Of a DNA stretch of 64,000 bases, positions 49,204 to 58,280 are shown piece after piece. The stretch is from the NCBI GenBank assembly GCA_965116965.1, contig OZ220743.1, forward strand, positions 2,480,001 through 2,544,000, written 5' to 3'. The translations under genes were made by a program, and so were the position numbers. Under the pieces are notes generated by a model. The model did no database searches and was not told where the DNA came from. It saw only the letters and a program-made list of their open reading frames with translations. This DNA comes from Aldehydirespirator sp965116965 (GTDB taxonomy: Bacteria; Actinomycetota; Acidimicrobiia; Acidimicrobiales; Aldehydirespiratoraceae). Numbering within the stretch: the first letter of the stretch is position 1; every line of letters starts with the position of its first letter.

Positions 49204-50148
49204 ATGTCGGTGGGCGGGGTGAGTGCCGGGGACCGCTTCCGGGGGTGTCTGGTGGGGCTGGCGGTGGGGGATGCGCTGGGCACGACGCTGGAGTTCAGCC
49301 CGCCGGGTTCGTTCGACCCGATCGACGACATGGTGGGCGGGGGGCCGTTCGGGTTGCGGGCGGGCCAGTGGACCGACGACACGTCGATGGCGCTGTGTTT
49401 GGCCACCAGCCTGCTGGAGTCGGGCGGGTTCGACCCTGTGGACCAGATGGGGCGCTACCTGCGGTGGTTCAGGGAGGGGTACCTGTCGTCGACGGGGCGC
49501 TGCTTCGACATCGGCGGCACCACCCGCGAGGCCCTGGTGCGCTTCGAGCGGACCGGCGAGCCGTTCTCGGGGCCGACCGATGCGATGTCGGCGGGCAACG
49601 GCTCGCTGATGCGGTTGGCGCCGGTGCCGATGTTCTTCGCCGGCGACGCCCGGGAGGCGGTCGACCGCAGCGCCGACAGCTCCCGCACCACCCACGGCGC
49701 CGTCGAGGCGGTCGACGCCTGCCGCTACTTCGCGGGCCTGCTGGTGGGAGCGCTGCGAGGCGTCGACAAGCAGACGCTGCTGTCCGATCACTACAGCCCG
49801 GTCGAGGGCCTGTGGGACGAGACCCCGCTCGCCCCGAAGATCGCCGCCATCGCGGAGGGGTCGTTCAAGCACAAGCAGCCCCCCGAGATCCGCGGGACCG
49901 GCTACGTGGTGGACACCCTGGAGGCGGTCCTGTGGGCCTTCTTCCACACCGAGGACTTCAGGGAGGGTGCCCTCAAGGTGGTCAACCTCGGCCAGGACGC
50001 CGACACCACAGGCGCCATCTTCGGCCAGATCGCCGGTGCCCACTACGGAGTCGAGTCCATCCCGGCCCAGTGGCGCCAACGCCTGACCATGAGTGCAGAC
50101 ATCGTCACAATCGCCGACGACCTCTGCGAGCGGGCCTTCCGTAGTTGA
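49204..50148 (+). CDS. ADP-ribosylglycohydrolase (DraG family)
   Basis: A 314-aa enzyme from ATG at 49204. The DraG/ARH metal-site motifs are all present: DRFRGCLVGLAVGDALGTTL at the start, QWTDDTSMALCLA (TDDT), NGSLMRLAPVP, and GQDADTTGAIFGQIAGA (DADTTG) near the C-terminus. It would remove ADP-ribose from proteins or nucleic acids, reversing toxin-type ADP-ribosylation. No ADP-ribosyltransferase is adjacent. Relics of a second and possibly third copy lie at 44080-44139 and 46230-46325. Confidence 0.94.
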   Translation: MSVGGVSAGDRFRGCLVGLAVGDALGTTLEFSPPGSFDPIDDMVGGGPFGLRAGQWTDDTSMALCLATSLLESGGFDPVDQMGRYLRWFREGYLSSTGRCFDIGGTTREALVRFERTGEPFSGPTDAMSAGNGSLMRLAPVPMFFAGDAREAVDRSADSSRTTHGAVEAVDACRYFAGLLVGALRGVDKQTLLSDHYSPVEGLWDETPLAPKIAAIAEGSFKHKQPPEIRGTGYVVDTLEAVLWAFFHTEDFREGALKVVNLGQDADTTGAIFGQIAGAHYGVESIPAQWRQRLTMSADIVTIADDLCERAFRS

Positions 50149-50288
50149 CCGGGCGGCACTAGGCCTCCGTCGGCGTGGCGCGGCGAGCAATTGAGCTAGT
50201 TGCGCAAGTTCTTGCATTTGTGTAGTTTCACTTGTGTCATTCACGGCCGCGCTAACCGGCTGCTCTGCTTGTGCCAAGAGAGGACTAC

Positions 50289-50600
50289 ATGGGCCAGTTG
50301 TTCAATCCGGACTCACCGCCGACACCGCGCAAACGGCGGCAGGGCACACCCTTCGAGCGAGCCGCAACTCTCATCGAGCGCTTCGAGTTCGTCCCGACTA
50401 AGGGCGGAGCGAGGGTTTGGTTTGATCTGTATCAGGTGATGAGGGCCTATGCCGAGCATTATCGAAACATCGGAATGGAGTCCTTTGCTGAGAAGGTCGA
50501 AGTGCTAGCGGCTAGGGCTCGCGGAGCTGCCCAGAGGCATCAGTCCCACGGACCGCCATTGCCGACAACCTTGCACCACCCGCGCGAGGTGCTGTGGTGA
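50289..50600 (+). CDS. Hypothetical protein, 103 aa
   Basis: From ATG at 50289 (GAGG about 6 nt before). Conserved-looking core: PFERAATLIERFEFVPTKGG, VWFDLYQVMRAYAEHYRNIG, then SFAEKVEVLAARARG. It is unknown by name but its codon use and helical core suggest a real gene. It is co-directional with the HNH genes and may start their operon. Confidence 0.6.
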   Translation: MGQLFNPDSPPTPRKRRQGTPFERAATLIERFEFVPTKGGARVWFDLYQVMRAYAEHYRNIGMESFAEKVEVLAARARGAAQRHQSHGPPLPTTLHHPREVLW

Positions 50601-50668
50601 GGTGCAAGGACCGCGGGCCAGCTCGGCGAGCGGATACGTAAACGGCCGTCCCACTGGGGGAAGGACTC

Positions 50669-51388
50669 ATGAGCGGAACGTCAGCGCCGGGTTCGGAGCC
50701 GGTCCCGAAGTGCCCGAAGTGTGACCAACCCATGGTGCTACGGACGGCCCGCAAAGGTGCCAACGCTGGCAACCAGTTCTGGGGATGCTCGAAATACCCG
50801 CAATGTCGGGGCATCGTGCCGTACGAGCCGACCGGGCAGGCTCCAGTCCGGGGAGATGTTTCAGCTGATGCTGCGGTCGAGGAGACTCAACACGAAGTTG
50901 AGGGGGCCACGGGTTCGGACGCATCGGGGAAGTCCGAAGGGTTCCTCAGCAAGGTTGCCCGAACGGTCGACAAGGGTTGGCGCTGGTACTTGGAGTCTGA
51001 CGAGCCCGACGCAACCGGCCGCTGGGACGAGGCCCATCGGCGACGGATGCTCTCCTATATCCACAACCGTGACGGCGGGCGATGCGGGCTGTGCGCGGGG
51101 GAGATGAAGTTAAAGGGCGCCCAGATCGAGCATGTTGTGCCCAAGGTGTTTGCTGTATTTGATGTCCGCAAGGGCGGCAAGGCCGAGCCCGGCACGCGCT
51201 ACAAGAGCCGTCTACACAAGATCGACAACCTTCAGGCGGCTCACACTTACTGCAACAAGCGCAAGGGCAACACGCCAGAGGTCACCAAGTGGCGGCACCC
51301 GTCCATGCCACCTCTCACGGTCGCCGACGCTGAAGGCGGGAAGACAATCGTCCTTCCCTGGAAGTCAGCGGCCCGATCCGGGCGCTAG
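50669..51388 (+). CDS. HNH endonuclease with N-terminal topoisomerase-type zinc finger
   Basis: A 239-aa protein. Residues ~13-48 form a topoisomerase I C-terminal-type C4 zinc ribbon (CPKCDQPMVLR, then FWGCSKYPQCRG). After an acidic linker, residues ~145-205 form an HNH nuclease: GGRCGLCAGEM, QIEHVVPKVF (the first H) and DNLQAAHTYCNKRKGN (the N and H). The order is zinc ribbon for DNA binding then nuclease. The ATG has GGAAGGA upstream. A second HNH gene begins 22 nt after its stop and the CBASS operon follows. Confidence 0.88.
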   Translation: MSGTSAPGSEPVPKCPKCDQPMVLRTARKGANAGNQFWGCSKYPQCRGIVPYEPTGQAPVRGDVSADAAVEETQHEVEGATGSDASGKSEGFLSKVARTVDKGWRWYLESDEPDATGRWDEAHRRRMLSYIHNRDGGRCGLCAGEMKLKGAQIEHVVPKVFAVFDVRKGGKAEPGTRYKSRLHKIDNLQAAHTYCNKRKGNTPEVTKWRHPSMPPLTVADAEGGKTIVLPWKSAARSGR

Positions 51389-51409
51389 CGCCCGGCGGTT
51401 TCGTCGCCA

Positions 51410-52747
51410 ATGCCCCGGCGCAGACAGGGCATGAACGCTCTGGAGCGAGGCCTCGACCCGCGGGATCCGTGCTCGATATGTGCTCAGCCATTCGCTGGCC
51501 ATGACCTCCAGGACGATCACGTGATGCCGATCGGGTCCCACAAGGATCAGCGTGACGGGCTCGTCGTGTATCGCCTTACGGGCCAGCTTCACGCTGCCGA
51601 GTGCCTAGAGGTACCCGCGGGCGCAGAGGTGTTCCACCCCTGGCCGTGCGCCGCGCTTGCGCATGCGCACTGCAACCTGTCGAAGGGCGCGACGAGAGAT
51701 ATCTCCCGTTGGAGGCATTCCTCGCTTCCGCCGGTTGTTGTGGGCGTGGCCGAGTCCGGAGCGAGGCTCGCTGTACCTGGGCCGGCCGTGCTCGAATCGG
51801 CGGAGCTTCTTGACTGGGATGTAGTCGAGCAAGAGGCGTATGACCGCGGCGTCGATGCTCTACGCCGCCAAGGCCACCGGTGGCAGGGGCATGAGATGAC
51901 CATCGAGGAGCGCCGTGAGGAGCGCCGTCGTCTCCGACACGCTCATCGTCAGGCCGCTCGCGACGCTCTGATGCGAGACTTTGCAGCTGAGCACGGCCCC
52001 CGCATCGCGGCTCTGACTGACTGGCGAGCGGTGAGCGCTGAGCACAACGATGTTCAGAGGCGGTTACGCCGTGTCGATGCGGACTCGGTCGACTACGAGC
52101 AACTCTGCTATCTCGACCGTGAACTCGGCCAACGTCGATACGAGCTGTGGATCGATGAAGTCGAGCGGCTTAACGACAGCCGCTTTGGCGCAGCACTCCG
52201 GGCCCGCTGGGCCAGCGCGTCTCGCATCGATCTCGACCGACGCGGTGCCCAACTGGGCGCCAAGGCGAAGAACCGCAGCCTCAGGCCGCCCGAGCGTGTC
52301 GAACTGACGATCATCGACGAGATCAAGGATCGCCAGGATCGCTGCGCAGCTCAGCTACAGCTAGATCGCCAACGCGCCCAACTTGAAGAACGCTCAGTGC
52401 AGATTGGCCGGCTCATGGAGGGGCCCTTCGCCGATGAGCAATATGAGTTCTACAGGTCCGTGAGTGATGACGAGTTGCGCTCCGCCATGGCCCATCTTGA
52501 TCGTCTGCGCCATGAGGGACGCGCCCAGGTAGAAGACGAGGTCAAGGCGCAGGTCGTCCGCCTTGTGATGCAGGCGAGGCGGCAGAAGCGCTACGAAGAG
52601 CGCTTGGCTTCCGGACCGTTGCCCTACGAGCCTCTCGAGTGCGTCGACTGCGGCTCTCCCACGCTCCTGATGGACAGAGACCTGCGGCCTCGGTGCGCAT
52701 GCAGCCTCCGCACTGCACGATCACAATTTGGCGCCTCTCCGCCATAG
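51410..52747 (+). CDS. HNH-like nuclease with coiled coil and C-terminal zinc ribbon
   Basis: A 445-aa protein. N-terminal HNH-type site: DPCSICAQPF, LQDDHVMPIG and HAHCNLSKG. Residues ~165-400 are highly charged and helical (EERREERRRLRHAHRQAARD and onwards), predicting coiled coils. A C-terminal CVDCGSP/RCAC pair suggests a small zinc ribbon. It is 22 nt after the first HNH gene and 160 nt before the TIR-SAVED gene on the same strand. The layout is unfamiliar; it may be a stand-alone restriction factor or an accessory of the CBASS operon. Confidence 0.7.
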   Translation: MPRRRQGMNALERGLDPRDPCSICAQPFAGHDLQDDHVMPIGSHKDQRDGLVVYRLTGQLHAAECLEVPAGAEVFHPWPCAALAHAHCNLSKGATRDISRWRHSSLPPVVVGVAESGARLAVPGPAVLESAELLDWDVVEQEAYDRGVDALRRQGHRWQGHEMTIEERREERRRLRHAHRQAARDALMRDFAAEHGPRIAALTDWRAVSAEHNDVQRRLRRVDADSVDYEQLCYLDRELGQRRYELWIDEVERLNDSRFGAALRARWASASRIDLDRRGAQLGAKAKNRSLRPPERVELTIIDEIKDRQDRCAAQLQLDRQRAQLEERSVQIGRLMEGPFADEQYEFYRSVSDDELRSAMAHLDRLRHEGRAQVEDEVKAQVVRLVMQARRQKRYEERLASGPLPYEPLECVDCGSPTLLMDRDLRPRCACSLRTARSQFGASPP

Positions 52748-52907
52748 CCCGCACAGCCCATCCTGGGGCCGGTTCACTACACCGTGGGGCCTCCCGATGC
52801 CGTGTGGATTGGCTTCCTGCGTCACGTTGCGTTGCGCCAGTGGTGTGCATATAGTTCTACTTCCGTAATTACAGCTGTTGTATTTACACTGAGCTGGCGG
52901 ACAAACC

Positions 52908-54230
52908 ATGGGAAGTACCAGCAGTACATCTGGACCTACCGCTCCCATGGATCCGCGCGGGCCCGTCTTCATTTCGTATCGTCAGAGTGATGGCCGAGCG
53001 ATTGCAGTGGCCCTCGCGTGGGCACTGCGGGCTGCTGGTGTCCCTGTTTGGCATGATCAGACCGATCTACCGCCAGGGGATACGGATCGTCGACTCGCCG
53101 AGGCGCTGTCCTCTGGCCTCTCCGGTGCTGTGCTGGTGGTCACGCCCGATATCGCGCACTCCGAAGCGATTCGCGACATCGAGCTGCCGCTGCTGCTTGA
53201 GCTGGAGAAGCACGCCGAATTCACTCTGGCGGTCGGTACGACGGTCGAACGGCACGACGGCACCGGCAGGCTTGACTACTCGGCTCCCGACCGGCTTCTA
53301 GGTCTCCCAGCCGGTACGGTTGAACGACTCAACCAGAAGCCTGTAGCGGCTGCTGAAGAGCGAGCTGCCTTGGCTCACGCCATGAGCCGGCAGCGTATGG
53401 AGAGCCTTCGGCCCGACGTTCAACAGTCTTCCGGCCTGCTGACACTGGATGTCCAAACGCGCGTGCCACCGTTTGCCGGGGGAATGGACGGCGACCTAGT
53501 GCTGCGTCTGCGGCCTCCCAGTGAAGGCGAGCGGCGTCCACACGGCGGGGGGCTATATGACCTGCAGCGGTTCCTCGGTTATTTGCCGCAGCTCGTCGCG
53601 ATTGCAGGGGCCGGAGCCGTTCGAGTGCGCGGCGGTGCCCATCTCTCGGTGGCGTGTGCACTTGGAGCTGCGCTCCCCACCACGCTCATGGGAGCGGTCG
53701 AAGTCCTAGACACCCAAGGCGGCAGTTGGGTGTTGACCGGGCAGGCGCCAAGTCCCGTGGGAGACAGGCTGTGCGTGCCTGTCACACCCCCGGTGTACAA
53801 CTTCGACGATGGACCCGTACTCGTCTACATCGACCTTCTCCCACAGCAGAGCGACGTTGCTTTCACGCAATTCCCGAACCGCGACCAGACCTTCGCGGGA
53901 GTCGCCCATCTCCGCTATGCCGGCGAGGGTCTGCTCGACCCCGATCAGGCCGCAGCCATCGTGGGCGAACTCGCGGCCGAGATCCGGAGTCTGGCCAACA
54001 CGCACCACACGACCGAGGTCCACCTACTACTGCGTTGTCCCTACCCGATGGCGCTCCTTCTTGGTCGCACACTCAACACACTCTCGATCCATCTGTACGA
54101 GTGGGACGAGAGCCCTAAGGGCGACTCAGGACCGAGTCCGCGATACATCCCGAGTGTCGTCCTCCGATCTGGTGCCGGAGGGTCGCCAATCCATGCCGTC
54201 ACAGCTCCACCAGTTGTGGTGGGATCTTGA
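52908..54230 (+). CDS. CBASS effector: TIR-SAVED NADase
   Basis: A 440-aa protein. The TIR domain (residues ~18-150) has PVFISYRQSDGRAIAVALAW, VPVWHDQTDLPPG and the SEAIRDIELPLLLELE helix with the probable catalytic Glu. The C-terminal SAVED domain (~230-435) includes GAVRVRGGAHLSVACALGAA and LLLRCPYPMALLLGRTLN, a CARF-derived cyclic-oligonucleotide sensor. By family it polymerises on binding a cyclic tri- or tetranucleotide and the TIR domain degrades NAD. The leader (52748-52907) is AT-rich and probably holds the operon promoter. ATG at 52908 or 52947 are both possible starts. Confidence 0.92.
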   Translation: MGSTSSTSGPTAPMDPRGPVFISYRQSDGRAIAVALAWALRAAGVPVWHDQTDLPPGDTDRRLAEALSSGLSGAVLVVTPDIAHSEAIRDIELPLLLELEKHAEFTLAVGTTVERHDGTGRLDYSAPDRLLGLPAGTVERLNQKPVAAAEERAALAHAMSRQRMESLRPDVQQSSGLLTLDVQTRVPPFAGGMDGDLVLRLRPPSEGERRPHGGGLYDLQRFLGYLPQLVAIAGAGAVRVRGGAHLSVACALGAALPTTLMGAVEVLDTQGGSWVLTGQAPSPVGDRLCVPVTPPVYNFDDGPVLVYIDLLPQQSDVAFTQFPNRDQTFAGVAHLRYAGEGLLDPDQAAAIVGELAAEIRSLANTHHTTEVHLLLRCPYPMALLLGRTLNTLSIHLYEWDESPKGDSGPSPRYIPSVVLRSGAGGSPIHAVTAPPVVVGS

Positions 54231-54242
54231 AGGGAGGACCAG

Positions 54243-55295
54243 ATGAACGCGCTACACGAACAGTTCACCCAAGCCCTGCACCGGGTTGAGGTCAACGGCG
54301 AGAGGAAAGAGCGTGCCATCGAAGCGCACACGGAGATTCAGGCGGTACTAGTCCTAGATCCGCGGCTACAGCGCTGGGGTATCGATACGCGGCTCATCGG
54401 CTCCTACGGACGACGAACAGCCATCCATCCGTGTAAGGACGTTGACGTGTTTGCACGACTGGTGAACCTCGATACTTCCGCGAGTCCTCAGGATGTCTAC
54501 AGCACCGTGGCAGCTGTGCTCGTGGATCGGTATGGCCTGGTTGAGCAGGGTGGAAGGGTCACGCTGCAGGCACGCAGCATCAAGATTGACTTCCCCGACC
54601 CTGTCAACCCCAACGCCAGTATTGCCGTCGATGCTGTTCCGGCCGTACGGCACGGTTCTCGCTGGGCCATTCCCACCAAAGAGCGGGACCTATGGGCGCC
54701 GGGCCAGACTCGCTGGGTCATGACAGACCCCGAGCGGTTCGGTGACCTCTCGACTCAGCTCAACAAGGCATCTTGGAGCCCGTCTGTGGGGGGACAGGGG
54801 GCGTACAAGCCGGTGGTGAAGCTGATGCGACAGGCGCGCGAGGTACACCTCACGGATCAGAAGCCAGGCGGTCTCTATGTGGAGTTTGCCGTCTATGACG
54901 TTTGGGCCAATCGTCGCGTGAGCGGCAATGAGTGGGGCCCGATTCTTGCAGCCACTCTCCGAGAGGTAGCACAGCGATTCGCCTCGGCGGTGCATTTACC
55001 GCTGCTGGACCCGGGCCTTGGCACGCCGGTTGACCCACCGCTCGAGGCTGCACAATGGGCACATGCCAGCGAGGCGTTTCAAGGACTGGCGGATCTAGCC
55101 GCGGAGGCTCTGAACACGGACCGGTGCAACGCAGCGTTGAGGTGGCGGAGAATCCTCGGCAAGAACGACCGAGGAGATGTATTCCCGCTTCCGCCGGGTT
55201 GTAGCGGCACCGGTCTAGCTACTGCTAGCGCGGTCGGTGCTGGCCTTGCCGGAGTAGCCGCGGGTCGGCCAAGGGAGGCACAAGGATTCGGATGA
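54243..55295 (+). CDS. CBASS cyclic-oligonucleotide synthase (CD-NTase)
   Basis: A 350-aa CD-NTase. The nucleotidyltransferase core has GSYGRRT (53-59), KDVDVFARL with catalytic D66 and D68, and the third Asp in SIAVDAVPA (D130). The helical OAS-like half follows (YKPVVKLMRQAREV). GGGAGGA lies 6 nt before the ATG. It would make a cyclic di- or trinucleotide on infection, the signal read by the SAVED domain of the neighbour. Its C-terminus, ending in a Gly-rich flexible tail (GAGLAGVAAGRPREAQGFG), is the expected site of Cap2-dependent conjugation. ATGA overlap with cap2. Confidence 0.93.
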   Translation: MNALHEQFTQALHRVEVNGERKERAIEAHTEIQAVLVLDPRLQRWGIDTRLIGSYGRRTAIHPCKDVDVFARLVNLDTSASPQDVYSTVAAVLVDRYGLVEQGGRVTLQARSIKIDFPDPVNPNASIAVDAVPAVRHGSRWAIPTKERDLWAPGQTRWVMTDPERFGDLSTQLNKASWSPSVGGQGAYKPVVKLMRQAREVHLTDQKPGGLYVEFAVYDVWANRRVSGNEWGPILAATLREVAQRFASAVHLPLLDPGLGTPVDPPLEAAQWAHASEAFQGLADLAAEALNTDRCNAALRWRRILGKNDRGDVFPLPPGCSGTGLATASAVGAGLAGVAAGRPREAQGFG

Positions 55296-56854
55296 CGGAG
55301 CCTGCTCCGATCGAAACCTACGACCAAGCATCATTGGAGTCGTTCACCTCTGAGTTGGTTGTGGCCGGCTTCGAACCCGACCCAGGAACGGCACTGCAGA
55401 TCTGGACGGGACCCGCCCATCCAGCTTTGGCTCCATTGACGGACGCCCGGCAGATGCGTCTGGTGTTTCGAGACGGATGGCCTGTGGTGTTTCCTTACTT
55501 GTTCGCCGAGGGACTTCACACCAATCACCTAACCGCCAGCGGCTACGTGTGCCTCTGGCATGAGGGCGATGGCTCGCAAGAGTGGGTGACGCTTGACGGC
55601 GTCTACAGCCGGCTAGCTCAGTGGTGCGATGCAGCGCAGAATGGCTGGGACCCCGCGGGGCTGGCGCGGGATGCCTATCTGAACTTTCAGCCCAAGGTGC
55701 GAGCAGTTGCCGTCCTAGATCTCGAAGAGCTTCAAATCGGTGCAGCGGGGACTCGGGGGGTGTTTCATGGGCAGTTGCAGCCCCCTGGGCGCGTGTTGCT
55801 TCAGCCTGGGAGCCACTCCGTGCAAGGCGACCTCCAAGGGATGTGGTACCGCGTGGGCCTTCTCGAAGTCCCTCCGCGGAATCTCAACGAGCTGCGGTCT
55901 GCCCTGACACGTCATCAAGCTCGCAGTCTTGAGCGGGCGTTGGCGTCGCGGCGAGATGGCAAGTGCCTGCAACCCAGCGGGTCAGTTGACCTCATACTGT
56001 TCTCATGGAACCTAGAAAACGTCACCCATCTCTTGGTGCTCGGTCTGGAGGGAACAGGAGACGAGACCACCGCTCTGGCGCTGCAGTCGGGCCCAGTCGA
56101 TAGGGAGTCCCTCATGCTGCGTGCGGGCCCTGACTCAGCGTTGCTTTCCGACAAGACTGTGACGATCTTTGGACTTGGAGCACTTGGCGGGCATGTTGCC
56201 GTTGCGCTAGCGCAAAGCGGCGTCACCCATCTCCGCCTCTTTGACGGCGACTCGCTTCTACCCGAGAACGTAGTGCGGCACGCTGGAGGCCACTCTCTTG
56301 TCGGAGCGCCAAAGGTTGAAGCGACGGGCGTCCTTGTCAGCGACCACGCTCCTTGGACGAAGGTCTCCGCATCATCCTCCAGTCCGCTCGCACCGAACGA
56401 ACTGACACAGGCGATCTCCGGCTCTGACCTGGTTGTCGACGCAACGGGCGTCGACGCTGCGACGCTCGCGATCTGCCTATGCGCTCAGACGCAATCGACG
56501 GCGCTGGTGTCTGGAACCCTGTACCGCGGCGGATCGGTCGCACGAGTCCGCCGACAGGGGACGCCTGGCGACACGCCCATCCTTGACCGTGCCGAAACGC
56601 CCGGGTACGTGTTGATCCCTCCAGATCAGGAGGATCACCTAGTCCATCCGACAGTTGGCTGTTCCGGACCTGTGCACAATGCTCCTCCAACATCGGTGCT
56701 TGCCGCTGCCGCGTTGATCGCTCAAGCGGCTGTTGACGTCCTTGCGGGGCGACTCTTCTTCCCGGACGAGATGATCGATGTCTACCGTCCGCTACCTGAT
56801 GAACCCCCCTTTGATCATGTCGGCAGGCTCTCTCAGAGGTCGTTGACGAACTGA
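55292..56854 (+). CDS. cap2: CBASS Cap2: E2-E1 ubiquitin-transfer-like fusion
   Basis: A 520-aa protein. N-terminal E2-like domain with HTNHLTASGYVCLWHEGDG, catalytic Cys87. C-terminal ThiF/E1 domain (~285-500) with nucleotide motif VTIFGLGALGG (290-300), acidic LFDGDSLLPENVVRH, and the E1 cysteine in TVGCSGPVHN (Cys457). This is the type II CBASS architecture in which Cap2 attaches the CD-NTase C-terminus to targets and primes the system. No JAB protease (Cap3) gene follows; the next gene is on the other strand. Confidence 0.92.
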   Translation: MTEPAPIETYDQASLESFTSELVVAGFEPDPGTALQIWTGPAHPALAPLTDARQMRLVFRDGWPVVFPYLFAEGLHTNHLTASGYVCLWHEGDGSQEWVTLDGVYSRLAQWCDAAQNGWDPAGLARDAYLNFQPKVRAVAVLDLEELQIGAAGTRGVFHGQLQPPGRVLLQPGSHSVQGDLQGMWYRVGLLEVPPRNLNELRSALTRHQARSLERALASRRDGKCLQPSGSVDLILFSWNLENVTHLLVLGLEGTGDETTALALQSGPVDRESLMLRAGPDSALLSDKTVTIFGLGALGGHVAVALAQSGVTHLRLFDGDSLLPENVVRHAGGHSLVGAPKVEATGVLVSDHAPWTKVSASSSSPLAPNELTQAISGSDLVVDATGVDAATLAICLCAQTQSTALVSGTLYRGGSVARVRRQGTPGDTPILDRAETPGYVLIPPDQEDHLVHPTVGCSGPVHNAPPTSVLAAAALIAQAAVDVLAGRLFFPDEMIDVYRPLPDEPPFDHVGRLSQRSLTN

Positions 56855-56869
56855 GTGCCACGCTATGGC

Positions 56870-58033
56870 TTAGGTCCTAGTGGTCGCATCGATGAAGTCC
56901 TCGATGCTGATAATCGGTATGCCCCTCTTCCGAGCTGTGCGGGCCTTGCCGGATTGCGACATGGGGTCGGCGGCAACGAGCACCTGACACCTCTTGGTCA
57001 ACGTCCTCAGCGGTCGCATCCCGGCCTGCGTCGCTATGTTCTCCAGCGTCTCTTTGCTTACGCGAGCGCCGTCGACGACACCGGTACCGGTGAAGCACAC
57101 GTACATACCTGCCTCAAGTTCCACTAGACCCGTGGCAGTCGGAGTTGTATGAAGGCCGGTCGGGCCCAAGGAGAGCGCAGCGGCGATCTGCTTTGCTAGC
57201 TGCTGCTCCTGCTCTGTCACTATTCCGTCAGCGAGGATCTGTTGCCTCAGAAGCTCGAAGTAGTGGTCGTGCAACTGTGAGCGTACTTCGATGCCAAGTC
57301 CGAGCACCGCGGCGGTGTCATCTAGCCAGTCGCGTTCGTGGTCCTCAAGGAGTCCGTCGTCGAGGCAGCGGTCTAGCGCGTCGAGATATAGCGCTACCGA
57401 CTCGTGTGGCGCAGGCGGCCAGCGGATGCGAGCGGCTAGCTGATGCAGTGATCCGCGGCGTGGCGGTGCTCCGGGGCGGCGCATAGTGACCCCGCCGCCA
57501 CCAACCATTGGTGTCCACGACGCCGCTTGCAGGCGTCGGGCGCCATCGCGCGGCGCGTGAAGACCAACGAGTGCGGCGACAGTGCGGGCGTCGGCCAGTG
57601 CCGTGTGGTTCGGCTCGGGAAGTCCGGCCGCAGCGGCAGCCAAGGCCAGCTTCTGCTTGGTCAGTCTGTAGGTACAGAGTCCCTCGCCGGGATCGAAGTC
57701 CTCGCCGGAGAGACGTTCTGCCTCCTGGCGTAGCATTCTCACGTCGTAGCTGATGTTGTGAGCGACGAGGACTGCGCCGTCTAACCGGCTTGCGATGTCG
57801 CCCGCAACAGACTCGAACGGCGGCGCTGACTGCAGCATCTCCGGGGTGATGCCGTGAACGTGCACCGGTCCCGGATCACGCTCAGGTTGGATCAGGGTCT
57901 CGTACTCGTCGACGACAGTGCCATTCACGACAGTGACGCAAGCGAACTCGACGATCCGGTCATGTCGGGAGAATCCCGTCGTCTCCACATCCACGACTGC
58001 CAACCTCGGCTCGGTTCTTCGTCGTTGCCACAT
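56870..58033 (-). CDS. DEDD exonuclease - TerB-like - BRCT protein
   Basis: A protein of 387 aa from ATG MWQRRRTEP. DnaQ-type exonuclease first: LAVVDVETTGFS (D15, E17), LVAHNISYDVRML, and LPEPNHTALADARTVAAL with the final His and Asp. The middle (~200-300) contains a TerB-like helical segment (ILADGIVTEQEQQLAKQIAA). The C-terminus is a BRCT domain (MYVCFTGTGVVDGARVSKE, then CQVLVAADPMSQSGKARTAR). It resembles fused DNA polymerase III epsilon/BRCT proteins of actinobacteria. It is convergent with cap2 (16-nt gap) and divergent from the helicase gene. Expected: 3'-5' exonuclease in repair or defence. Confidence 0.88.
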   Translation of the reverse strand: MWQRRRTEPRLAVVDVETTGFSRHDRIVEFACVTVVNGTVVDEYETLIQPERDPGPVHVHGITPEMLQSAPPFESVAGDIASRLDGAVLVAHNISYDVRMLRQEAERLSGEDFDPGEGLCTYRLTKQKLALAAAAAGLPEPNHTALADARTVAALVGLHAPRDGARRLQAASWTPMVGGGGVTMRRPGAPPRRGSLHQLAARIRWPPAPHESVALYLDALDRCLDDGLLEDHERDWLDDTAAVLGLGIEVRSQLHDHYFELLRQQILADGIVTEQEQQLAKQIAAALSLGPTGLHTTPTATGLVELEAGMYVCFTGTGVVDGARVSKETLENIATQAGMRPLRTLTKRCQVLVAADPMSQSGKARTARKRGIPIISIEDFIDATTRT

Positions 58034-58280
58034 GCTCTTGGTCTCCCTGTCGCGGCCGGTACCACGGTCGACGTGATGCGCTAACAACAAGCTAAACGCA
58101 GCCCGTGAGCGAGGGATGAGAGTCCCAGGCAGTACACCCGGAACTGTTTCGCACCCGTCTCGTCACGCCCGACGGGCGGTTGTGGGCGCGTACAGGGCAA
58201 GCAGTTCGCCATTATGGCTCGGCATATGATGAAGGAACTTTGCCTAGCCGTGAGCACACCCTCTGAGAGGATCTAGTCAG

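Noticed and set aside
55292..56854. A JAB/Cap3 domain inside Cap2
   Set aside because: The C-terminus after the E1 cysteine has no HxH...D metalloprotease motif.
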